From Curtobacterium sp. ZW137 (GTDB lineage: Bacteria; Actinomycetota; Actinomycetes; Actinomycetales; Microbacteriaceae), in NCBI RefSeq assembly GCF_003762905.1, contig NZ_RJKS01000004.1, positions 434,001 to 498,000 on the forward strand: 64,000 nt of DNA, read 5' to 3'. The translations under genes were made by a program, and so were the position numbers. The first letter of the stretch is position 1; each line of letters begins with the position of its first letter. Positions 32,689 through 42,407 of the stretch are shown piece by piece. The notes under the pieces were generated by a model. It ran no database searches and had not been told where the DNA came from. It saw only the letters and a list, made by a program, of their open reading frames with translations.

Positions 32689-35390
32689 GGGCGGGTCATC
32701 CGTCCGCCGCCGAGCACCGACGACGCCCACCGCGACAGCCACGCACGGTCGACCTTGGAGTTGTGCCGGATGTCGGTGGGCAGCACGGGCACGACGAGCA
32801 CCGCGGCGACGGGCACCCCCGCTGCGGCGCGGACCGCGGCCGCGAGCGCGTTGGGCGCGAGTCCGGGACGGCGCACGGGCGGGACGGTCTCGGCGACCAC
32901 CACGACCTGCTGGGTGCCGACCGGACCGATGCCGGCGACGCCGACACGACCGACGTCCCGCAGCTGCTCGACACGCTGCTCCGGGCCGACCGGGGTGAGC
33001 ACACCGGACGGCGTGGTGATCACGTGCTGCAGACGGCCCTCGACCCAGAGCTGCCCCGAGGTGTCGAGGTGCCCCACGTCCCCGGTGCGGTGCCCGCGCG
33101 GGTCGTCGAGCCCGAGGCGCGAAGCCCGGTTCGTCCGCCAGAGCCGGTCGTACCGGTCTCGGACGTGCGGTGCGGCGACGACGATCTCGCCGGTGACGTC
33201 CGGGTCGTCCGTGAGCACGCCCGTCGGCCGGCCGGCCGCGTCGAGCGGCGCGATCCGGACCTGGACGGAGGCGGCGGGGCGACCGACGCAGACACCGCCG
33301 GCGGCAGCGGAAGCGGAAACGGCCGCGCGGATCCCGTCCAGGTCGACGTCCGTCATGAGCAGGCCCTCGGTCATCCCGTAGGGCGTGTGTGCGCTCGCGT
33401 TCGGCATCAGGTCGGTGGCGGCGGTCAGCAGCGCGGCCGAGACCGGCGCCCCCGCGGACAGGAACAGGCGCACCCGCGACAGGGCCGCGCGGTCCGCGTC
33501 CGTCAGGTCGCCGGCGGTCGCGACGACGTTCGCCAGCGCGGCCGGCGAGAGGAACACGACGGTGGCGTCAGCGGCCGAGACCGACGCGGCGACCGCACGG
33601 GCCGTGAGGGTCCGCGGGGCGGTCACGTCCATGTCCGGCGCGACGGATCGCGCGCCGAGCGCCGGTCCGAGCAGCGCGAACGGTGCGAACCCGGCCACGA
33701 GGCCGGTCCCGATGCCGACGTCGTACTGCGCCGAGAGCACGTCGCGGACCGCGCCGAGCTGCCCGTGCGTGTACACGACGCCCTTCGCCGGCCCGGTGGA
33801 TCCGGACGTGAAGAGGACGGCTGCCGGGCTGTCCGACGACGGCGCATCCGGCAGCACGGCTCCGGCCGCCAGTCGCCGTGCACCCCGACGGGCCACCGAC
33901 GCGAGCGTGTGCTCGACACGGAGCGCCGCACGAGCGGGTGCGGGCAGCGCGAGCGTCGCGATCCGACGACCGGGCCACCCGAGTGCGCGCGCCGCAGCGA
34001 GGCCCGGCAGCGCACCGATGATCCAGTCCGGCCGGGCACCCTTCACGGCGCGCGTCAGGCCGCGGAGCCCGAGTCCGGCATCCGCCACGACGACGGTCGC
34101 GCCGATCCGCACGCAGGCGTAGAGCGCCGCGGTCAGGTCCGCACCGGGGGTGACGAGCAACGAGACGCGGTCGCCGTGCCGCACACCGATGTCGACCAGT
34201 CCGGCGGCGACCTCGTCGATCCGGCGGGCAAGCAGTCGCCAGCTGATCGTGCGCGTGCCACCAGGGGCTGCCATCTCGACGAGCGCGGGCTCGTCGGAGT
34301 CGCGCAGCTCGTCGAGTGCGGCCCAGAGCGGGCGGCTCACGTCGTCCTTGCCTTCGGAGACCGACGGGAGGCTCGGCTCGACACCGACGGGCACGTGGCC
34401 GTCCGGCAGGCGGTCGCCCAACCAGTCGAACACGGTCCCGGCGACGTCGGCGTCCTCCGGCAGCAGGTGACCGGCACCCTCGAAGCGGTGCACGTCCGCT
34501 TGCGGGAGCCGTTCGGTGAGGTCGTCGAGGTACCGCTCGAGGAACACCGGGTCGCGCGGGCCCCAGAGCAGGAGCGCCGGGACCTCGAGCGCCGCGACGC
34601 CGGTGGAGATCCGGTCGAGTTCGGGCGCGCTGGCGTGCGCGGCGTCCACGGGGATGTCCGCCACGAAGCCGCCGATGCCGCCGCGACGGGCAGCACCCCG
34701 GTACGGCGCACGGAAGGCGTCGGCCACGGGGCGGTCGAGCTTCGGGTGTGCGATGGCCAGGGTCGTCTCGAGGAACGCCGGGGTGACGACGGTCGCGCGG
34801 CCGAGCAGGCCCGGGCGCAGGGCGAGCCGGAGCGGCGCCGGGATGGGGGCGTCGTCGGGCTGGTGCACGGCGGTGTTGCACGTCGCGACGCCGACGACCA
34901 GTTCCGGGTGGTCCACGGCCCAGCCGAGGGACACCACACCGCCCCAGTCGTGCCCGAGGGTGACGACGGGTCCGGTGAGCCCGAGTTCGTCGGTCAGGGC
35001 GCCGAGGTCCGCAACGCGCTGCGGCAGCCCCCGCTGGAGGCCGGTGCGCTCCGAGAAGCCCATGTCGAGCTGGTCGACCGCGATCACGCGCCAGGCGGGA
35101 CCGCCGGCGGCCGCGACCTCGAGCGAGGTGCGGAGCACCGACCGCCACAGGTACGACCACGTCGGGTTGCCGTGCACGCACAGCAGCGTGCCGACCGGTT
35201 CGACGCCGAGCGCGGCCAGGGACCCGGCCGTGTCGAGGAGGTGCCAGGTGCGCTCGTGGTGATCCGAGCCTCCCGGCAGATCAGCTGGCACCGTGACCAG
35301 ACGCGACCACGCGGGGTCGAGTCCGGGCAGCGTGGGCGGCTGCGTCGCCGGAGCAGTGCTCGCGGCGACGCGGGGCAGCCCGGCTGTCAC
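32685..35390 (-). CDS. oleBC: OleBC fusion: beta-lactone decarboxylase and beta-lactone synthetase
   Basis: A 901-residue, two-domain protein. Residues 1 to about 330 are an alpha/beta hydrolase of the haloalkane-dehalogenase type, with HGNPTWSY at 73-80, nucleophile Asp 148 in TLGHDWGGVV and the late His in EGAGHLLPEDA; this is OleB, which decarboxylates the beta-lactone to the cis-olefin. Residues from about 365 onward are an AMP-dependent synthetase (LFTSGSTGPAKGVVYTH near 515, HTPYGMTEG, HRTGDVGHLD), the OleC beta-lactone synthetase. OleB-OleC fusions are known from Actinobacteria such as Micrococcus. The GTG start overlaps the oleA stop. Confidence 0.9.
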   Translation of the reverse strand: MTAGLPRVAASTAPATQPPTLPGLDPAWSRLVTVPADLPGGSDHHERTWHLLDTAGSLAALGVEPVGTLLCVHGNPTWSYLWRSVLRTSLEVAAAGGPAWRVIAVDQLDMGFSERTGLQRGLPQRVADLGALTDELGLTGPVVTLGHDWGGVVSLGWAVDHPELVVGVATCNTAVHQPDDAPIPAPLRLALRPGLLGRATVVTPAFLETTLAIAHPKLDRPVADAFRAPYRGAARRGGIGGFVADIPVDAAHASAPELDRISTGVAALEVPALLLWGPRDPVFLERYLDDLTERLPQADVHRFEGAGHLLPEDADVAGTVFDWLGDRLPDGHVPVGVEPSLPSVSEGKDDVSRPLWAALDELRDSDEPALVEMAAPGGTRTISWRLLARRIDEVAAGLVDIGVRHGDRVSLLVTPGADLTAALYACVRIGATVVVADAGLGLRGLTRAVKGARPDWIIGALPGLAAARALGWPGRRIATLALPAPARAALRVEHTLASVARRGARRLAAGAVLPDAPSSDSPAAVLFTSGSTGPAKGVVYTHGQLGAVRDVLSAQYDVGIGTGLVAGFAPFALLGPALGARSVAPDMDVTAPRTLTARAVAASVSAADATVVFLSPAALANVVATAGDLTDADRAALSRVRLFLSAGAPVSAALLTAATDLMPNASAHTPYGMTEGLLMTDVDLDGIRAAVSASAAAGGVCVGRPAASVQVRIAPLDAAGRPTGVLTDDPDVTGEIVVAAPHVRDRYDRLWRTNRASRLGLDDPRGHRTGDVGHLDTSGQLWVEGRLQHVITTPSGVLTPVGPEQRVEQLRDVGRVGVAGIGPVGTQQVVVVAETVPPVRRPGLAPNALAAAVRAAAGVPVAAVLVVPVLPTDIRHNSKVDRAWLSRWASSVLGGGRMTRP

Positions 35391-36460
35391 CAGCGGAGTT
35401 CCATCATCGCCGTGTTGATGCCGGAGCCGACGCCCCCGAGGAACACCCGGTCGCCGGGGCGGATCGCACCGCGGGCGACCTCGTCCGCGAGGGTGATCGG
35501 GATCGACGCCGGACCGACGTTGCCGAAGCGCTGGTACGTGGTGGGGACCTTGTCGCGCGGGACGCCGATCGCCTCGACGAAGGCGTTCGTGTGCACGTCG
35601 GAGACCTGGTGCAGGACGTAGCGGTCCATGTCGGCCCAGTCGAAGTGCGAACGGGCTTCGTTCCAGGCGGCGACGACGAGCTCCATGCCGCCCTTGAGCA
35701 GCATCTTGGCATCCGTGAACATGCCGTCCACGCTGCCGACGCACAGGTCGTACCACTGGGTCGCCGCGCGGGTGACGCCGCCGACGATCCGGTGTCCACC
35801 CGGGTGCATGTCCGCCGGGCCGAGCACGGCCGCGGCAGCGCCGGAGCCGAGCGTCAGGCTCGCGAACTCGCTCATGAAGTCCTTGCGGTTCCGGCCGCCC
35901 TGGTTCAGGCGCTCGATCGTGTTGAGCTGCACCTGGTCGGCGTCCTCACCGTCGACGACGAGGGCGTACTTGATCTGACCGGAGTCGATCATCCCCGCGG
36001 CGACGCTCATCGCGTTGACGAACCCGAGGCACGCGTTCGCGATGTCGAAGTTGATCGCGGAGGACGGCAGCCCGAGCCCGTGGTGCAGCCGCACGGCCAC
36101 CGAGGGCTCGAGGTGCGGACGGGTCACCGACGTGTTGATGAGGAGGCCGACGTCCTCGGGCTTGATGCCCGCTTCGGCCATCGCCCGGCGTCCGGCGTCG
36201 ATGGCGGCGTCCTGGAAGGACTGCCCCTCGCCCCAGTTCCGGCGTTCCTTGACGCCCGCCACGCGCTCGAGGAGACCCATGGGCAGACGCAGGCGTCGGA
36301 GGACGCCGCGGAGCTTCTCCTCGATGTCCGCAGAGGTCGTCACACGCTCCGCCACGGTGGTCGCCACCGAGAGCAGTGCGACGTTGTCGTGCCTGGCCGT
36401 CGCGTTGCCGGGGCGCTCCGGTTCGCTGCTCGTCGCCTGGTCGACCGGCCGTTCCGTCAT
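35387..36460 (-). CDS. oleA: OleA thiolase-superfamily acyl-CoA condensing enzyme
   Basis: A 357-residue KAS III-like enzyme with the catalytic triad visible: Cys 144 in FDIANACLGFVNAM, His in RYVLHQVSDVHTN, and Asn in RFGNVGPASIP. It condenses two fatty acyl-CoAs head to head to a 2-alkyl-3-ketoacid, the start of long-chain cis-olefin synthesis. It is first in the oleA-oleBC-oleD operon. The ATG at 36460 was chosen; an in-frame GTG nine bases upstream is possible. It is divergent from the LysM lipoprotein gene. Confidence 0.9.
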   Translation of the reverse strand: MTERPVDQATSSEPERPGNATARHDNVALLSVATTVAERVTTSADIEEKLRGVLRRLRLPMGLLERVAGVKERRNWGEGQSFQDAAIDAGRRAMAEAGIKPEDVGLLINTSVTRPHLEPSVAVRLHHGLGLPSSAINFDIANACLGFVNAMSVAAGMIDSGQIKYALVVDGEDADQVQLNTIERLNQGGRNRKDFMSEFASLTLGSGAAAAVLGPADMHPGGHRIVGGVTRAATQWYDLCVGSVDGMFTDAKMLLKGGMELVVAAWNEARSHFDWADMDRYVLHQVSDVHTNAFVEAIGVPRDKVPTTYQRFGNVGPASIPITLADEVARGAIRPGDRVFLGGVGSGINTAMMELRW

Positions 36461-36653
36461 GATCGTCACCGATACATACTTCCGCATTCGCGCTGGATGC
36501 GCGATCCGGATGCGCTGTGTGGCGGGGGACGGATGTCGCGCACACCCTCGGACGGTCGGTCCACGCGCCCTCGATGGGCCATCGGACACAGTCTGGTCAC
36601 GGCGATCCGACCGTGACGAACCGTCGGCTACGATCCCGGACGGAGGGGGAATC

Positions 36654-37565
36654 GTGCGCAGAGGGATCGTTGTCGGCCTGGTGGCGGTGGTGGCCGTCGG
36701 GCTCACCGGGTGCTCGTTGTTGCGTGGAGACGACGGCGGCGTCCCCGCCCCGTCCCGGACCCCGAGCGTCAGCGCCTCCCCGACCCCGACCGCCTCGGCG
36801 ACCCCCGCCGGCCAGAGCGAGGCCGAGCTGCTGCAGGAGTCCGCGTCGCCCCGGCCGCCGACCGCCGAACCCACGCAGGCGTCCCTGCCCGCCCCCACGA
36901 TCACGACGATCCCGGCGGGGACCGTCGTCGCCCAGGGTGACGTCGCGTCGCCGAAGGGCAGCATCCACTTCCACTACCGCGTCGTCGCCGGCAAGAACGA
37001 CCGGTTCGTCGTGGAGTACTCCGGCTTCACCTCGACGCTGCCCGTGCCGGTGTCCGCCACGTTCCTCGAGAAGGCCCCGCAGGTCGGGGACGGCCTGACG
37101 TACCTCGGCATCGGCGACGACCAGCTCGGCGGACCGACGACGGCCGCGCCCGCTGCCGTGTCCGTCCCGATCGACGACGCCGGGTACGACCCCTCGTGGC
37201 TCGGCGCCCTGGTGACCTACTCGTCGGCGACCGGGGACGACCCGTCGCTGCCGGTCGAGATCGGGAACGGCAAGGTCCTCGCGGTGAACCCGGTCCGGTG
37301 GTCGGTGCCCGCCCGCACCACGAACGTGCACCCGGTCGACCACGGTGCCGCCGCGAACGCGACCGGCTCGGTGTCCGCGAAGACGACCGCTGGTGCGCCG
37401 GGGTCGTACGTCGTGGCGCCGGACGACCTCATCGCCGATGTCGCGGCCCGCTTCGGGATCTCGGTCGAGACGCTGATCTGGCTGAACCCGTCGATGCGCG
37501 TGTACGGCAACCTGCAGTACCTCTACGAGGGCACCACGCTCAACCTGGACCCCGTGCGGCGCTGA
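36654..37565 (+). CDS. LysM-domain lipoprotein
   Basis: A 303-residue exported protein. The signal peptide RRGIVVGLVAVVAVGLTGC carries a lipobox (LTGC, Cys about residue 20), followed by a Ser/Thr/Pro-rich linker and a beta-rich domain. A C-terminal LysM-like segment follows (SYVVAPDDLIADVAARFGIS, then LIWLNPS and GTTLNL), expected to bind peptidoglycan. It is thus tethered to the membrane and reaching into the wall. A strong GGAGGGGGA ribosome site precedes the GTG at 36654; upstream in-frame codons lack a signal peptide. Confidence 0.85.
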   Translation: MRRGIVVGLVAVVAVGLTGCSLLRGDDGGVPAPSRTPSVSASPTPTASATPAGQSEAELLQESASPRPPTAEPTQASLPAPTITTIPAGTVVAQGDVASPKGSIHFHYRVVAGKNDRFVVEYSGFTSTLPVPVSATFLEKAPQVGDGLTYLGIGDDQLGGPTTAAPAAVSVPIDDAGYDPSWLGALVTYSSATGDDPSLPVEIGNGKVLAVNPVRWSVPARTTNVHPVDHGAAANATGSVSAKTTAGAPGSYVVAPDDLIADVAARFGISVETLIWLNPSMRVYGNLQYLYEGTTLNLDPVRR

Positions 37566-37583
37566 CGCCGCCCGGTGTGCTCC

Positions 37584-37634
37584 CGGAACGCGACAGTGCC
37601 CGGCCGTTTCCCGGCCGGGCACTGTCGCGTTCCG
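37584..37634. terminator. Bidirectional terminator with 23-bp perfect arms
   Basis: Arms 37584-37606 and 37612-37634 are perfectly complementary around a 5-nt TTTCC loop, between the convergent lipoprotein gene and pgi. Confidence 0.9.
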
Positions 37635-37646
37635 CGATGCGTCGCG

Positions 37647-39365
37647 CTACTTGCGCAGCTCGAGGTACTTCGCGATGAGCGCCTTCGTGGACGAGTCCTG
37701 CGACTCGAGCACGTCCCGATCACCGTCGACCGCCGGAGCGATCTGCAGCGCGAGCTGCTTGCCGAGCTCCACACCCCACTGGTCGAACGAGTCGATGCCC
37801 CAGATGGTGCCCTCGGTGAAGACGATGTGCTCGTACAGCGCGATGAGCTGCCCGACGACGCTCGGGGTGAGCGCCGGCGCGAGGATCGACGTCGACGGCT
37901 TGTTGCCCGTGAAGGTGCGCGCCGCGACGATCGCCTCGTCGGTGGTGCCCTCCGCACGGACCTCGTCAGCGGTCTTGCCGAACGCCAGCGCCTTGGTCTG
38001 CGCGAAGAAGTTCGCGAGGAACAGGTTGTGGACGTCCTGGCCGGGCTCGACCGCCTTGCCGTCGCCGGTCTCGTCCTTGAGCGGACGGGCCGGGTTCGCG
38101 ACCGCGATGAAGTCGGCCGGGATCAGGCGGGTGCCCTGGTGGATGAGCTGGTAGAACGCGTGCTGGCCGTTCGTGCCGGGCTCGCCCCAGAAGACCTCAC
38201 CGGTGTCCGTCGTGACGGGCGAGCCGTCCCAGCGGACGCGCTTGCCGTTCGACTCCATGGTGAGCTGCTGCAGGTACGCGGCGAAGCGGTGCAGGTACTG
38301 CGTGTACGGCAGGACCGCGTGGCTCTGCGCGCCGAGGAAGTTCGAGTACCAGACGTTGAACAGCCCCATCAGGACGGGGACGTTCTGCGCGAGCGGGGTG
38401 GTGCGCATGTGCTCGTCGATGGTGTGGAAGCCGGCGAGGAAGTCCTGCCAGTTGTCCTTGCCGATGGCGATGATCACCGAGGTGCCGATCGCGGAGTCGA
38501 CCGAGTAGCGGCCGCCCACCCAGTCCCAGAACCCGAACGCGTTCTCCGGGTCGATGCCGAACGCGGCCACCTTGTCGAGCGCGGTCGAGACGGCGACGAA
38601 GTGCTTCGCGACGGCGTCGTTCTTCTCGTCGTCGCCGGCGTCGGTCAGGCCGAGCTTCTCCCAGAGCCACTGGCGCGCCAGGCGGGCGTTCGTCAGGGTC
38701 TCGAGCGTGCCGAAGGTCTTCGACGCGACGATGAACAGCGTGGTCTCGGGGTCGAGGTCCACGGTCTTCTCGTAGATGTCGGTCGGGTCGATGTTCGACA
38801 CGAAGCGGGCTTCGATGCCGGCCTGGACGTACGGCTTGAGGGCTTCGTAGACCATGACCGGGCCGAGGTCCGAGCCACCGATGCCGATGTTCACGACGGT
38901 CTCGATGCGCTTGCCGGTGACGCCCTTCCACTCGCCCGAACGGACCTTGTCCGCGAACGCGTAGACCTTGTCGAGCGTGGCGTGCACGTCGGCGTCGACG
39001 TCCTGGCCGTCGACCACGAACGGCGCGGCCGGGGTGAGGTCGCCGCCCTTCGGACGACGGAGTGCGGTGTGGAGGACCGCGCGGTCCTCGGTCGGGTTGA
39101 CGTGCTCGCCGGAGATCATCGCCTGGTAGCGCTCGGCGACGCCGGTGTCCTCGGCGACCTTGAGGAGCGCCGCGAGGATCTCCTCGGTCACGAGGCCCTT
39201 CGACAGGTCGACGGTGAGGTCGCCCGCCTGGAACGTGTACTTCGCGGCCCGCTCGGGGTCGGCGTCGAACCATCCGCGGAGGTCAGGGGAGAAGCCGTCG
39301 GCGATGCCGGCGAGCTGCTTCCAACCCTCGGTCGATGTGGGGTCGACGGGTGCGGTTTCGGTCAC
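37647..39365 (-). CDS. pgi: Glucose-6-phosphate isomerase
   Basis: A 572-residue long-form phosphoglucose isomerase, interconverting glucose-6-P and fructose-6-P. Signatures are [50 protein letters not shown], and [20 protein letters not shown] with catalytic Glu in [19 protein letters not shown]. The GTG at 39365 has an ideal AGGAGG seven bases upstream. It is monocistronic, ending in the hairpin at 37584-37634. Confidence 0.97.
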   Translation of the reverse strand: MTETAPVDPTSTEGWKQLAGIADGFSPDLRGWFDADPERAAKYTFQAGDLTVDLSKGLVTEEILAALLKVAEDTGVAERYQAMISGEHVNPTEDRAVLHTALRRPKGGDLTPAAPFVVDGQDVDADVHATLDKVYAFADKVRSGEWKGVTGKRIETVVNIGIGGSDLGPVMVYEALKPYVQAGIEARFVSNIDPTDIYEKTVDLDPETTLFIVASKTFGTLETLTNARLARQWLWEKLGLTDAGDDEKNDAVAKHFVAVSTALDKVAAFGIDPENAFGFWDWVGGRYSVDSAIGTSVIIAIGKDNWQDFLAGFHTIDEHMRTTPLAQNVPVLMGLFNVWYSNFLGAQSHAVLPYTQYLHRFAAYLQQLTMESNGKRVRWDGSPVTTDTGEVFWGEPGTNGQHAFYQLIHQGTRLIPADFIAVANPARPLKDETGDGKAVEPGQDVHNLFLANFFAQTKALAFGKTADEVRAEGTTDEAIVAARTFTGNKPSTSILAPALTPSVVGQLIALYEHIVFTEGTIWGIDSFDQWGVELGKQLALQIAPAVDGDRDVLESQDSSTKALIAKYLELRK

Positions 39366-39536
39366 TTCGGTCCTCCTGAACGCCTGAGCTGAACTGGTCC
39401 GCGGACCTCCGCAACGCTGCGACGCGGGCCGCATCCGAGCGTAGTGCGCTCCGAGGGAGCGCGCGCACAGGGCGACCAGACCTGTGGAGGAGGCGGGGCA
39501 GTGGACGGGAGGCTCGGCTCGGGTGAGCCGGTCGGC

Positions 39537-40562
39537 TCACGTGAGCAGGGCCTCCAGGACGTCCGCGAGGGGTGCGTCCGCCGCCGCCCGCCAGGACCGA
39601 CCCGCCCACAGGTGCAACGACTGCGCATCACCAGCGGCCGCCGCCGCGGTCCGGATCGGCTTCGTCAGGTGGTGGAGGGCCGGGTAGCCGAGCGGCGCGT
39701 CGTCGTGGTCGCGGACGAAGCGGTTGACGAGCGCACGTGCCGGGCGGCCGGTGAAGGCACGGGTCAGAGCGGTGCGGTCGAAGACCGGGTCGGCGAGCGC
39801 CGCGCGGTGCGTCGCTCCGGTCCCGGCCTCGACGGTCCGGAGCACCAGCGTGCCGATCATGGCGGCGTCGGCTCCCGCGAGCCGGACGGCCTCGACGTCG
39901 TCTGCACCGCCGATCCCGCCGGCCGCGATCACGGGCAGCGTGGTCGCCGACCGGACGTCGCGGACGAGCTCGGGCAGGGGTTGCCAGAGCGGAGCTGCGG
40001 CGGGGTCGAGCACGGCGGAGTGGCCGCCGGCCGCCTCGCCCTGCACGACGAGCACGTCGATGCCGCGCTCCGCTGCGGCGGCCGCCTCCCCCGGGGTGGT
40101 GACCGACTGCATCGTGACGGTGCCGCGCTTCCGGAACTCGGCGACGAGCGCTGCGTCCGGGAGCCCGAACGTGAACGACACCACCGCGACCGGGTCGTCG
40201 AGGAGCAGCGCGACCTTGTCGCCCCACGCGTCATCGTCCTCGCGCTTGTCCGGGAGCGCGGGTCCCTCGGCCTCGAGCACCGAGCGGTAGGCGTCGTAGT
40301 CGGCGTCGCTGATCGGCACCGGGTTCGGCGCGAACAGGTTGACGCCGAAGCGGTCGGTGCGCGTCCGGACCTCGGCGATCTCCGCGGCGAGCTCCTCGGC
40401 GCTCCGGTACCCCGCGGCGAGCTGCGCGAAGGCCCCGAACCGGGCGGCGGCGATCACCAGGGTGGGCGTCGTCGGGCCGCCCGCCATCGGCGCGACGTGG
40501 ACGGGGCGGCTCTGGCGGAGGGGTTCGGGGAGCTGGCTCACCCCTCGATCCTGCACCGTCAC
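39537..40562 (-). CDS. Nitronate monooxygenase family protein
   Basis: A 341-residue FMN-dependent TIM-barrel protein of the 2-nitropropane dioxygenase family. It has VAPMAGGPTTPTLVIAAAR near the start, VVQGEAAGGHSA (with the active-site His), PVIAAGGIGGADDVEA, and LAGADAAMIGTLVL for FMN phosphate binding. It oxidises alkyl nitronates such as propionate-3-nitronate. The GTG at 40562 overlaps the rimK stop; an alternative GTG at 40541 is possible. Confidence 0.87.
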   Translation of the reverse strand: MTVQDRGVSQLPEPLRQSRPVHVAPMAGGPTTPTLVIAAARFGAFAQLAAGYRSAEELAAEIAEVRTRTDRFGVNLFAPNPVPISDADYDAYRSVLEAEGPALPDKREDDDAWGDKVALLLDDPVAVVSFTFGLPDAALVAEFRKRGTVTMQSVTTPGEAAAAAERGIDVLVVQGEAAGGHSAVLDPAAAPLWQPLPELVRDVRSATTLPVIAAGGIGGADDVEAVRLAGADAAMIGTLVLRTVEAGTGATHRAALADPVFDRTALTRAFTGRPARALVNRFVRDHDDAPLGYPALHHLTKPIRTAAAAAGDAQSLHLWAGRSWRAAADAPLADVLEALLT

Positions 40563-41749
40563 TGCTCGGGCAGCGGCTCCTTCGGGAGCTTCCGGAGCTT
40601 CGCGCGACGCTTCCGGCGCTCCGGGATCATCGAGCGCATCTCCTCGAGCTTGCCGAAGCAGAGCAGACGGTCCCCCGGCTCGAGCGCGACCCCGCTGCGG
40701 GGGTTCGGGATGACGTCGGCGCCGCGGTGCAGCGTGAGGACCGTGATGTCGCGGTCCCAGAGCCCGGACTCCTTGATCGTCTTGCCGACGAGGTCCGCGT
40801 TGGTGTGCACGAGGAGCTCGGCGACCCCGTAGCCCGTCGAGACGGACAGGCGTTGCCGGACGTCGATCTCCGGGAACGCGACCTGGTTCGCGATGAAGTC
40901 GATGATCGCGCCGGCGATGTCGAGGCCAGTCGCACGCTCGATGCCCTCGAGCCCCGGGGAGGAGTTGACCTCCATCACGAGCGGCCCGTCGTTGCCCTCG
41001 AGCATGTCCACGCCGGCGACCCGGAGGCCCATGATCTGCGCCGAACGGACCGCCGCCTCTTCGTACTCGGGCGTCAGCGTGACCTGCTCCACCGTGCCGC
41101 CACGGTGCACGTTCGAGCGGAACTCGTCGCCGCTGGCGCTCCGGCGCATCGCCGCGACGACCCGGTCGCCGACGACGAGCGCGCGGATGTCCTTGCCGCG
41201 GCTCTCCGAGATGAAGGCCTGGATGAGGACGTTCTGCTTCGTGGAGTGCAGGGTCTCCACGATCGACTCGGCGACCTTCGCCTCGGGTGCGAGGATCACG
41301 CCGATGCCCTGGGTGCCCTCGAGGAGCTTGATGACGACAGGTGCGCCGCCGACCCGCTCGATCGCCCCTCGGACGTCAGCGCGGCCAGCCACGAACGTCG
41401 TCGCCGGCATGCCGATGTCGTGGCGGGACAGGATCTGGTTCGCGCGGAGCTTGTCGCGCGAGTTCGTGATGCCGTTCGCGGTGTTCGGCGTGTACACGTC
41501 CATCTGTTCGAACTGCCGGACCACCGCGGTGCCGTAGTAGGTGATCGAGTTCCCGATGCGCGGCAGGATCGCGTCGTAGTCGGAGAGCAGCTTGCCGCGG
41601 TACTGCAGGTCGGGCGCGTCCCCGGTGAGGTCGATCGCGAACCGCAGCGTGTTCAGGACCTTCACGTCGTGGCCGCGGTCGAGCGCGGCGGCCCGGAGCC
41701 GCTGCGTGGAGTACGCCTGCGGGGCGCGCGACAGGATGGCGAGTTTCAT
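40559..41749 (-). CDS. rimK: RimK-like ATP-grasp amino acid ligase with C-terminal TrkA-C domain
   Basis: A 396-residue protein. Residues 1 to about 95 form the pre-ATP-grasp domain (MKLAILSRAPQAYSTQRL, LPRIGNSITYYG). An ATP-grasp domain follows (VVIKLLEGTQGIGVILA; VDMLEGNDGPLVMEVNSSPG). From about residue 300 there is a TrkA-C/RCK-C-like module (GVAELLVHTNADLVGKTI, LHRGADVIPNPRSGVALEPG), normally a ligand-sensing domain of potassium channels. RimK adds glutamate residues to ribosomal protein S6 in other bacteria. The divergent gene at 41844 encodes the matching RimB-type protease, supporting the assignment. Confidence 0.87.
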   Translation of the reverse strand: MKLAILSRAPQAYSTQRLRAAALDRGHDVKVLNTLRFAIDLTGDAPDLQYRGKLLSDYDAILPRIGNSITYYGTAVVRQFEQMDVYTPNTANGITNSRDKLRANQILSRHDIGMPATTFVAGRADVRGAIERVGGAPVVIKLLEGTQGIGVILAPEAKVAESIVETLHSTKQNVLIQAFISESRGKDIRALVVGDRVVAAMRRSASGDEFRSNVHRGGTVEQVTLTPEYEEAAVRSAQIMGLRVAGVDMLEGNDGPLVMEVNSSPGLEGIERATGLDIAGAIIDFIANQVAFPEIDVRQRLSVSTGYGVAELLVHTNADLVGKTIKESGLWDRDITVLTLHRGADVIPNPRSGVALEPGDRLLCFGKLEEMRSMIPERRKRRAKLRKLPKEPLPEQ

Positions 41750-41843
41750 CGGTGAGCTCCGCGGGGGTCGGGGACGCTCCATCCTGACATCCCGCGGGCG
41801 CCGCGCGCCGCGCGGGCGCTGCGCCGCCTGCCAGGATGGGCGC

Positions 41844-42323
41844 ATGTCCGGAGACAAGACCGCCAGGCGCACGCCGATCGTGACGGGGTGGCGCGAGTGG
41901 GCGGCGCTGCCGGACCTCGACATCCCCTGGATCAAGGTCAAGCTCGACACCGGCGCCCGGACCTCGGCGCTCCACGCGTTCGACCTGCAGGAGCTCCCCG
42001 GTGACCGGGTCCGGTTCTCCGTGCACCCCTGGCAGGAGTCCGACACCGACCCGTCGACCGTCGAGTGCGACGTCCACGACCGCCGGGTCATCCGGAGCTC
42101 GTCGGGCCACACACAGGAGCGGATCGTCGTGCTCACCGCGATCGAGCTCGCCGGACGCACGGTCCAGGCCGAGGTGACGCTGAGCAACCGCGACCAGATG
42201 GGGTTCCGGATGCTCATCGGCCGCGAGGCCCTGCGGCAGGGGTTCGTCGTCGACCCCGCGCGGTCGTTCCTCGCCGGGCGGGCGCCGAAGGAGATCCGGC
42301 GGCGGAACCGCGGGCGGAGCTGA
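41844..42323 (+). CDS. rimB: RimB-like retropepsin-type protease (ATP-dependent zinc protease family)
   Basis: A 159-residue single-domain protein with the retropepsin active-site pattern KLDTGARTSALHAFD and a late RMLIGREALRQGFVVDPA. Proteins of this family trim glutamate tails made by RimK in Pseudomonas. The divergent arrangement with rimK, with 94 bp between the ATGs, fits joint control. There are no zinc-binding motifs despite the family name. Confidence 0.85.
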   Translation: MSGDKTARRTPIVTGWREWAALPDLDIPWIKVKLDTGARTSALHAFDLQELPGDRVRFSVHPWQESDTDPSTVECDVHDRRVIRSSSGHTQERIVVLTAIELAGRTVQAEVTLSNRDQMGFRMLIGREALRQGFVVDPARSFLAGRAPKEIRRRNRGRS

Positions 42324-42407
42324 CACCGCCACCAAGATGGTCACGGGTCGATCACGAGGTGTCAGGATCCGGTCGTCCCCGACACTTCTGAGGTGAGAGG
42401 GGGCACC

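Noticed and set aside
32763..35621. A 952-codon plus-strand frame opposite oleBC
   Set aside because: Low-complexity Arg/Gly/Val composition and full overlap with an enzyme having intact catalytic motifs; a shadow frame.
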